Shown here: positions 1-4,960 of the stretch, piece after piece
Position numbering within the stretch: position 1 is the stretch's first letter
Layout of the letters: every line of letters begins with the position of its first letter
Assembly (NCBI GenBank): GCA_019454665.1
Contig: JACFNW010000160.1
Location: 1 to 5,723 of the forward strand
Length of the DNA stretch: 5,723 bases
Source: Fimbriimonadaceae bacterium
GTDB lineage: Bacteria > Armatimonadota > Fimbriimonadia > Fimbriimonadales > Fimbriimonadaceae
Reading direction: 5' to 3'
Made by a program: the position numbers and the translations under genes
Notes under the pieces: model-generated
Seen by the model: only the letters and a program-made list of their open reading frames with translations
Database searches by the model: none
What the model was told of the DNA's origin: nothing

Positions 1-24
1 GAACAGGATCGGGAGCACGTTCAT
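1..24 (-). CDS. possible start of a downstream gene, cut by the window edge
   Basis: An ATG (complement of 22-24) opens eight codons reading MNVLPILF before the left edge. It lies 22 bases after the TAG of the glycosyltransferase on the same strand. A purine-rich GGAGAGG stretch (complement of 38-44) precedes it but is 13 bases away, further than usual. A closer GAGGG (complement of 26-30) is almost too near. The hydrophobic residues would suit the start of a signal peptide or membrane segment. If real, the gene is probably co-transcribed with the glycosyltransferase. Eight codons are too few to identify a product, so this is a candidate only. Confidence 0.3.
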
Positions 25-46
25 GCCCTCGAAGATACCTCTCCGA

Positions 47-2077
47 CTATGCGGCTTGCGGTTGGCTCGCGTCGAACAGCGACAGGTTGTGCTGCGCCCC
101 GGCGTGTTGCGGGTCGAGCTCGAGCGTCTTGCCATAGGCCAGCCGAGCCCCATCGGCCAAGCCGAGTTGCGCCAGGCAGTTGCCCAAGCAGAACCAGCCT
201 TCGGGCTTCATCGCGTCCAGTTGGAGACCGCTCTGGTAGAGAACGGCGGCTTCGTGGTGCATGCCCAACCGGTAGAGCAGGTCGGCCGCATTGAAGCATG
301 CGTTCGGGTCTTGTGGGGCGGCCTTCATGGCCTCGGCATAGCAATCGTAAGCGCTTTGCGGCCTGTCCAAGGCTTCTTGCACCCGGCCCCAATTCACCCA
401 CATCTGAGGCGTGGGCGTGTTGGCTTGCGCATAGGCGGCGTAGCACGCGTCGAGCGCGACGGGGTCGTCGGCTTGTTCCGCCGCACCCGCCCAGAGCAGC
501 CAGGCGTCTTCGTCCATGTAGCGGACCCACGTGTCCCGCCCGATCGTGACGGCCTGATCGAATTCGTTTTGGGCGATCCGCATGCGCATCGCGCCTTTGC
601 GCGCGGGCAGGTCGAGCGCTTCGCTGCCGATCACCCGGTCGTAAGCCGCTTGCGCTCCGGCGGCGTCGCCCTTCTGTTCAAGGGTTGCCGCTTTGGAGTA
701 CAGCACGACGTCGTAGTTCGGGTCCACGGCCAGAGCGGCGTCGAATGCGGCTAACGCTTCGTCCAAATGCCCAGACTGCGCGAGGATTTGGCCTTCCAAA
801 ACCAGTTTCTTGTGCGTGACGATGCCGTAGTCGCCCGGGATGTCGGGGTTCCACTCCATGCCGTCGCACGCGCGGACGGCCGCAAGCGCTTCCTCGAACC
901 TTCGCAACCGCATCAGGGCATGCGCCCGGTTGAACTGGTTGACGATGTTGTGAAGCCCCAAACCCTCGACCTCGTCGCACGCTTGCAGCGCGTCTTGCGG
1001 GCGGCCCAATTCGATGCGACTGACCGCCATGAGGTGGTACACGGGCGCGACGAACGATGCCTTCGGCGGGAAGTTTCGGCTGGCTTGGACCGCAGCGTGT
1101 TCGGCGTCCGCATACCGGCCAGCGACGCTCAGCACGTTGGCCAGATTGAACCACTGGAAGCCATCCTCGGGCCGCTCGGCCACTTCGCGCTCGAGCATCG
1201 AGATCGTGCGCTCCAGCTTGTTCTTGTCGCGCATGGCTTGCGGGCGGTAGCCCGAGTGGTGCAGAACCACCCCGTCGAGGTTGGCGCATGGACGCCCGGT
1301 GGCGTGGATCGAAGGAGAAACCTGCTCGTGGATTCGCCCGACGAACTTCACGCCCTCGGCCAGCCGGAACAGCCGGATCGGACGGTGGACGTACTGTGCG
1401 GCCTGACCCGTTTCGGCCAGGTAGTTCACGATGCGCACGAAAAAGCCGCCGAATTGGGGCCGCATCATGGCTTCGTGGATGGCCGAGACGCTGCCAGGGT
1501 CGAGCGTTTCGTCGGCATCAATCCAAAGCGCCCAGTCTCCAGTAGCATGTTGGAGCGAGACGTTGCGCGCGGCGGAGAAATCGTCGGTCCACTCGGTTTG
1601 GTAAACCTTGGCGCCGTGTTTTCTGGCGCGGGCGATCGTGTCGTCGGTCGAACCGGTGTCCACCACGACGATCTCGTCGGCGACGCCTTTCAGGCTCTTG
1701 AGGCACGCTTCGATGGTGGCGGCTTCGTCCTTGACGATGAGGCACGCGCTCAGCCGGACGCCTTGCTTGGGCAGGCTGTAACCCAAGGCTTGGAACCTGG
1801 CGGCCATGCGCTCGCCCTCGGGGTCTTGGCGGCCGAGCTTGGCGGCCAGCGCCTTGCGGGCGGCGAGGTGCTCGCCCAACAAGGCTGCCAAAGCAGCGTC
1901 GGGCGCGGATTCCAAACAGCTCAGGGCGTCGGGTTCGCGCTGCGTGTGCAGGTAGACCATGCCCAAGGCCACGCAACGACCGGGGTCGTCTGGCGGACAT
2001 TGGAGGGCGGTGCGTTCGGCTTCCTGATAGAGACCGTCGCGGAACTGCTCGAGAGCCAGTTGGGATTGGGGGGACAT
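47..2077 (-). CDS. family 2 glycosyltransferase with C-terminal TPR repeats
   Basis: This 676-residue protein is predicted to transfer a sugar from a nucleotide-sugar donor to a glycan or protein acceptor in the cytoplasm. The GT-A/GT2 domain spans about residues 109-290. It opens with ACLIVKDEA (111-119), followed by VVVDTGSTDDT (137-147), ARNVS (170-174) and the metal-binding DAD motif at 187-189 (in WIDADE). RIHEQV (249-254) and HHSGY (273-277) are typical of the TPR-associated GT2 group. Residues 1-60 look like a short TPR-like helical pair. Helical repeats fill about 305-665; the clearest are near 428-456, 559-592, 593-625 and 626-660, where the last ends LELDP. No signal peptide or membrane helix is seen. 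The gene starts 6 bases after the MerR stop with no obvious Shine-Dalgarno, so translational coupling is likely. The ATG is kept because the helical repeat begins within the first ten residues. The fold and family are secure. The acceptor is unknown: surface polysaccharide fits the neighbours, but related TPR-GT2 proteins also include peptide or protein glycosylating enzymes. Confidence 0.93.
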   Translation of the reverse strand: MSPQSQLALEQFRDGLYQEAERTALQCPPDDPGRCVALGMVYLHTQREPDALSCLESAPDAALAALLGEHLAARKALAAKLGRQDPEGERMAARFQALGYSLPKQGVRLSACLIVKDEAATIEACLKSLKGVADEIVVVDTGSTDDTIARARKHGAKVYQTEWTDDFSAARNVSLQHATGDWALWIDADETLDPGSVSAIHEAMMRPQFGGFFVRIVNYLAETGQAAQYVHRPIRLFRLAEGVKFVGRIHEQVSPSIHATGRPCANLDGVVLHHSGYRPQAMRDKNKLERTISMLEREVAERPEDGFQWFNLANVLSVAGRYADAEHAAVQASRNFPPKASFVAPVYHLMAVSRIELGRPQDALQACDEVEGLGLHNIVNQFNRAHALMRLRRFEEALAAVRACDGMEWNPDIPGDYGIVTHKKLVLEGQILAQSGHLDEALAAFDAALAVDPNYDVVLYSKAATLEQKGDAAGAQAAYDRVIGSEALDLPARKGAMRMRIAQNEFDQAVTIGRDTWVRYMDEDAWLLWAGAAEQADDPVALDACYAAYAQANTPTPQMWVNWGRVQEALDRPQSAYDCYAEAMKAAPQDPNACFNAADLLYRLGMHHEAAVLYQSGLQLDAMKPEGWFCLGNCLAQLGLADGARLAYGKTLELDPQHAGAQHNLSLFDASQPQAA

Positions 2078-2083
2078 GGGGGG

Positions 2084-2347
2084 TCACGCGGCGCGCCGCT
2101 GGGTGCGTTCCAAGTGCTTGCGCGCTCCGGCGATCGAGAACATCTCGTCGCGGAGAAGCTGTTTGATCGCGAAGACGGTTTGGATGTCTTCGGGTCGGTA
2201 CCGGCGCTGGCCGCCGCGCGTCCGTTCGGGGTTCAGGTACGGGTCGAACTCTTTCTCCCAATAGCGCAGGGTGTGGACTTCGACGCCGGTGATCGTGCTG
2301 GCGACGCTGATGGAGACGGCTTGGGACGTGGAGCGCATTCGGGCCAT
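2084..2347 (-). CDS. minimal MerR-family DNA-binding regulator
   Basis: This 87-residue protein is almost entirely a MerR winged helix-turn-helix. The HTH covers about residues 12-32 (SISVASTITGVEVHTLRYWE), and the wing contains the signature RTRGGQRRY (42-50) then RPEDI. The final helices, IKQLLRDEMFSIAGARKHL (61-79), match the end of the MerR DNA-binding domain. Classical MerR proteins continue into a long dimerisation helix and an effector domain; both are absent here. It therefore resembles the short MerR/MlrA-like proteins found in several Gram-negative lineages, with no visible metal or drug-binding site. The start is the ATG at 2347; an AGGAAA lies about 10 bases upstream and GAGAAG just before it. 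A second in-frame ATG three codons later is possible. The gene ends in TGA 6 bases before the glycosyltransferase ATG, implying one transcript. Its target is unknown; control of this operon or the surface-glycan genes is inference. Confidence 0.9.
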   Translation of the reverse strand: MARMRSTSQAVSISVASTITGVEVHTLRYWEKEFDPYLNPERTRGGQRRYRPEDIQTVFAIKQLLRDEMFSIAGARKHLERTQRRAA

Positions 2348-2411
2348 GCTTCTCGGGTTTCCTGGTTTCGCGGCTGCGTCGTTTCGCGTGCCGCCAAGGC
2401 AGGTATCGGCG

Positions 2412-2433
2412 AAAACCCGGCAATCCTGCAGGG
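2412..2433 (-). terminator. probable intrinsic terminator of rnpB
   Basis: Read on the minus strand, CCC-T-GCA, a GGAT loop, then TGC-C-GGG forms a six-pair stem with one internal T/C mismatch. TTTT follows at once. It begins about 10 bases past the P1 helix of the RNase P RNA and ends 64 bases before the MerR start, which is where a terminator is expected. The mismatch and short T run suggest imperfect termination, so some read-through into the MerR gene is plausible. Confidence 0.45.
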
Positions 2434-2440
2434 GTGGAGA

Positions 2441-2760
2441 GGTGGAGTCGGCCGATAAGCCGGATTCTGTCTTGGACGGCGATTTGTCTATGCGGCCAAC
2501 CCGGAGGGTCGGCGGGCCGCGTCAACCCCTCCCTATTTGGCCTTGCTTCCGGCGGGGTTTGCCCGGCCGTCCGGTTGCCCGGAACGCCGGTGAGCTCTTA
2601 CCTCACCATTTCACCCTTGCTCCGACGAATCGGGGCGGTATGTTTCTGTGGCACTTTCCGTCGAGTCGCCTCGCCCCCGATTGCCCGGGGCGCCGCGCCC
2701 TATGAAGTCCGGACTTTCCTCCCCGGCTTGCACCGAGGCCGCCGTCTGGCCGACTCCGGG
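2441..2760 (-). ncRNA. rnpB: RNase P RNA, bacterial type A (M1-like)
   Basis: This is the catalytic RNA of ribonuclease P, which removes 5' leaders from precursor tRNAs together with the RnpA protein. The ends form a perfect ten-pair P1 helix (complement of 2748-2757 with complement of 2444-2453). The universal core is intact on the minus strand. GAGGAAAGTCC (complement of 2711-2721) and the 3' partner GACAGAATCCGGCTTATCGG (complement of 2452-2471) form the P4 region. ACAGAAACATACCGCC (complement of 2635-2650) and GGTAAGAGCTCACC (complement of 2589-2602) are also conserved. GCAAGGCCAAATAGGG (complement of 2531-2546) and GGGTTGG (complement of 2496-2502) frame L15 and keep the GGU that pairs with the tRNA CCA end. 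This arrangement is type A. At about 320 nt it is shorter than the 377-nt E. coli RNA, so some peripheral helices are probably reduced. The exact ends are estimated from P1 and the promoter. Confidence 0.97.
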
Positions 2761-2763
2761 TTC

Positions 2764-2793
2764 ATTCTAGCAGGTCGGGGTCCACAGGGTCGA
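2764..2793 (-). promoter_or_regulatory. extended -10 promoter of rnpB
   Basis: On the minus strand TGCTAGAAT (complement of 2764-2772) combines the extended -10 TGn with TAGAAT, one mismatch from the sigma-70 consensus. A weak -35, TCGACC (complement of 2788-2793), lies 18 bases upstream. Counting six bases past the -10 puts the start on the G at 2757, exactly the first base of the P1 helix. This agreement between promoter spacing and RNA structure supports the call. The promoter lies in the 59-base gap between rnpB and the end of the hydrolase gene. Confidence 0.65.
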
Positions 2794-2819
2794 AATCGGT
2801 CCCGTAAGTCGCATCGGCC

Positions 2820-3683
2820 CTAGACCAGCGCATCGCAGAACCTCAGTACCACCTCGACATACCGCTTCGGTTCCAGCATCCGACCTTCGCAGTGGCCGGC
2901 GTCTTCGAACCACACCGGCCCGTGGGGGTTCGGGAGCGCCTCGACATTGCGGCGCGCGCGGTCGGGCGGGATCAGTCCGTCCCGCCCCCCGTGAAGCACC
3001 AGCACGGGGCAACTCACCGAAGGCAAGTGGTCGGCAAGGTCCACTGTCCACGGCTTGAATCCCAGCATCGGCCAGGCCAAAACGATGCCCGGTGCGAAAG
3101 CCTTGGGCGCCCAGCGGCCCACGAACACGCGCAAAATCCCCATGGCCGCATCAGGAAGTTGCGAGTAGACGCTGTCCAGAATCAAGGCATCGGCCAGTTC
3201 GCCGCGCTCGGAAAGCGCCATCGCCGAGGCCGCGCCGCCCATGCTGCTGCCCAACAAGACCACGGGCCGCTCGCCCGAGCGGGCGCGGGCGAACAGGGCC
3301 GCCGCTTCCACGTCCATCGCCTCGTGCCGGCCCATGCCGCACCGCTGCCCCTGGCTCTCGCCGTGCGCGCGCAGGTCGAACATCAGCACGTCCCAACCCG
3401 CCTGCCGCAACTTCGAGCCGACGATGGACAGTTCGCAGCGGTTCATCAGGTAGCCGTGCGCGATCACCACGCAGCCCCTCGGCACATCCGCCGGCAGCCA
3501 CCAGCCGCGCAGCGTGAGCCCGTCCCGCGTCTGGAACGCGATGTCCTCTTGCGGGCAATCGAGCGCGGCGGGCGTCAGGAAGAGCGGCATCCGCGGCGGC
3601 CGCAACCCGACGCGCACGACCAAGTAGAGTGCGCCGACGTAGATCGAGCCGAGGGCGGCGGCGGTCCAAGCGATGGGTTCCAA
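2820..3683 (-). CDS. membrane-anchored alpha/beta hydrolase (TTG start)
   Basis: This 287-residue serine hydrolase probably cleaves an ester, thioester or amide; the substrate cannot be read from sequence. Residues 4-24 form one hydrophobic helix with no clear signal-peptidase site, so the enzyme is probably tethered to the inner membrane. The catalytic domain follows from about residue 45. HGYLMNR (76-82) is the oxyanion-hole region after the VVIA strand. GSSMGG (145-150) is the nucleophile elbow with Ser147. HGGRD (231-235) supplies Asp235 and DAGHCEG (261-267) supplies His264, completing the triad. The pattern resembles the YqkD/BEM46-like branch rather than lipases or carboxylesterases with a large cap. 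The start is TTG at 3683: it has a well-placed AAGGA and the next ATG (residue 32) would remove the membrane helix. It ends in TAG 59 bases before the estimated rnpB start, and its 5' end faces the ligase gene across 71 bases. A role in removing acyl groups from surface glycan is only a suggestion. Confidence 0.9.
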   Translation of the reverse strand: MEPIAWTAAALGSIYVGALYLVVRVGLRPPRMPLFLTPAALDCPQEDIAFQTRDGLTLRGWWLPADVPRGCVVIAHGYLMNRCELSIVGSKLRQAGWDVLMFDLRAHGESQGQRCGMGRHEAMDVEAAALFARARSGERPVVLLGSSMGGAASAMALSERGELADALILDSVYSQLPDAAMGILRVFVGRWAPKAFAPGIVLAWPMLGFKPWTVDLADHLPSVSCPVLVLHGGRDGLIPPDRARRNVEALPNPHGPVWFEDAGHCEGRMLEPKRYVEVVLRFCDALV

Positions 3684-3690
3684 GGGCGTA

Positions 3691-3696
3691 TCCTTA
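3691..3696 (-). promoter_or_regulatory. ribosome binding site that fixes the hydrolase TTG start
   Basis: On the minus strand TAAGGA is followed by seven bases and then TTG at 3683. It is the only well-spaced Shine-Dalgarno near the 5' end of the hydrolase gene, and there is no ATG before codon 32. It therefore supports the rare TTG initiation codon and inclusion of the N-terminal membrane helix. Confidence 0.6.
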
Positions 3697-3742
3697 CCTC
3701 ATCCGTCGCAGGAGGCTCGTCCGACCGACCCAAACCGGCAGG

Positions 3743-3748
3743 TATCCT
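3743..3748 (+). promoter_or_regulatory. possible -10 element of a leaderless ligase transcript
   Basis: TATCCT (four of six matches to TATAAT, fitting the looser TAnnnT pattern) ends six bases before the GTG at 3755, the usual distance from -10 to transcription start. No good Shine-Dalgarno is present: the only AGG is about 12 bases from the GTG. This suggests transcription beginning on the start codon. The -35 candidate (CCGACC, 3721-3726, 16-base spacer) is poor. It is a tentative call in a 71-base divergent region where no better promoter is evident for either gene. Confidence 0.3.
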
Positions 3749-3754
3749 CAGCCC

Positions 3755-4957
3755 GTGACTCGGACCGCCCCCTGGCTGATCGGACTCGGCCTGTTCGGCT
3801 ATCCGATCTGGGCGGGAGCGGCAGCCATCGTCGCACCTTCGGCCGGGTCGCTGGGCGGCATCGCCCATCGCGGTGTGGTCGCGCTTCTGGCGCTGACCGT
3901 CGTCGCCTCCGTCTGGCGCGGACGGATGCAGCTGGCCCGCACCGACTTCTGGTGGTTGCTTGCCCTGTTCATGGCTGCGATGAGCGTCCGCATGGTTCGG
4001 GAATTCGCAGTCGGCTCGGTATTCCCTCTGCAGGCCGATCCGGTTCGCGTCGTCTTGCTGTTCTTCGGCGCGGTGGTGTTCCCCGTGTGGGCGTTCGCGG
4101 CGATCCCGACCTCCGATCCGGAAGCCCAGGAGTCCCGGCAGAAAGCCCTTTGGGTGGTCTGTGCCGCAACGGTCGTCGCGGCGATGGCCGGTCTGGTTCT
4201 CGCCCGCGGCTACTCGGCGATGGTGCAGGGCCGTGCTTCGACCGAGAACATCAACCCGATTCTGATCGGTCACCTGGGCGTGAGCTGCATCGTGTTGTGT
4301 TTGTTCACGCCGATCAAGCATCCCTTGGGGTGGGTCTTCCGCGTGGGGATGTCGGGTCTATCGGTGGCGATGATCGCCCTTTCGGGTTCGCGCGGCCCGT
4401 TTCTCGCGTTGGGCATCCTCGCGGCGGTTTACGGCATTCGGTTCCTGGTCTTGCGAGGTCGCCTTTGGGCGCCGATCTGGCCCGCCCTGCTGGTGGGCTT
4501 GGCTTCGATTCCTCTGATTCTCGAAACGCCTCTCTTGGCCAACACGCCGCTAGCCAGACGAATCGCACTGTCGAGTGTGATCAACGCGCGTCAAGTCGGG
4601 CGCGGCAACCTCATCCCGGCCTCGATCGAGGAGTTTTGGAAGGATCCTCTGCTGGGATCGGGGCTCTCCGAAAAGGTGACCTATCAGTACCCCCACAACT
4701 CGATTCTCGAGGCCTTTATGAGCTTGGGCGTGCTGGGCGGCGCGCTGTTCGTGTTCATCCTCGGCTACGGCCTGCTCAAGGCCCTCAAGCTCGTCTTCTC
4801 CCATGACCCTTGGTGTTGGGTCGGGTTCATCTTTGTGCAGTACGCGATCTACGGGCTGTTGTCCAGCAGCATCTATTTGCTGGACGTGTTTTGGTTTGTG
4901 CTGGCGCTCACCGTGGCAGCGACCACGATTCAGCGCCAGCAACCCGAAGCGGCTTAG
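3755..4957 (+). CDS. O-antigen ligase / Wzy polymerase-like membrane protein
   Basis: This 400-residue polytopic inner-membrane protein has about ten to twelve hydrophobic segments, roughly at 5-25, 38-54, 66-80, 98-117, 131-150, 168-185, 192-210, 215-234, 239-258, 322-343 and 352-392. The Wzy_C/WaaL signature is visible. TENINP (163-168) precedes LSGSRGP (209-215) at the mouth of a membrane helix. A periplasmic loop at about 259-320 holds DPLLGSGL (297-304) and QYPHNSILEAFMSLGVLGG (311-329), where His314 aligns with the catalytic histidine of WaaL-type ligases. Such enzymes polymerise undecaprenyl-linked repeat units or transfer the glycan to lipid A or another acceptor; sequence alone does not separate the two. 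The GTG at 3755 is preferred because it lies just before the first membrane helix. The frame stays open upstream, but earlier starts add an arginine-rich leader overlapping the hydrolase gene, and the next candidate start (residue 41) would delete a helix. It ends in TAG three bases from the convergent sugar transferase. Confidence 0.88.
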   Translation: MTRTAPWLIGLGLFGYPIWAGAAAIVAPSAGSLGGIAHRGVVALLALTVVASVWRGRMQLARTDFWWLLALFMAAMSVRMVREFAVGSVFPLQADPVRVVLLFFGAVVFPVWAFAAIPTSDPEAQESRQKALWVVCAATVVAAMAGLVLARGYSAMVQGRASTENINPILIGHLGVSCIVLCLFTPIKHPLGWVFRVGMSGLSVAMIALSGSRGPFLALGILAAVYGIRFLVLRGRLWAPIWPALLVGLASIPLILETPLLANTPLARRIALSSVINARQVGRGNLIPASIEEFWKDPLLGSGLSEKVTYQYPHNSILEAFMSLGVLGGALFVFILGYGLLKALKLVFSHDPWCWVGFIFVQYAIYGLLSSSIYLLDVFWFVLALTVAATTIQRQQPEAA

Positions 4958-4960
4958 AGC

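Noticed and set aside
767..2458. 563-codon plus-strand open frame opposite the glycosyltransferase and MerR genes, running into the rnpB locus
   Set aside because: It is a high-GC shadow: the minus strand carries clear GT2 and MerR motifs, while this translation shows no domain and crosses gene boundaries and the rnpB 3' end.
2496..2502. Suspected loss of the GGU tRNA-CCA contact in L15 of the RNase P RNA
   Set aside because: Re-aligning L15 shows GGGTTGG on the minus strand at the expected place, so the GGU is present; only the neighbouring base differs from the common GGGTAGG.
2271..2823. Two plus-strand open frames crossing the rnpB region
   Set aside because: The region is fully explained by conserved RNase P RNA elements on the minus strand, and the translations show no protein motif.
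3689..3748. TATCCT occurring twice on the plus strand in the divergent intergenic region, as a possible operator repeat
   Set aside because: The first copy is simply the complement of the hydrolase ribosome site, and six bases are too few to infer a repeat.
3629..3754. N-terminal extension of the ligase frame back to an ATG at 3629
   Set aside because: The added 42 residues are arginine-rich, overlap the hydrolase coding region and its ribosome site, and come before the natural start at the first membrane helix.
3575..4321. 248-codon minus-strand frame opposite the ligase gene
   Set aside because: It is low-complexity and rich in charged residues with no domain; the plus strand encodes the membrane protein with SGSRGP and YPHN motifs.
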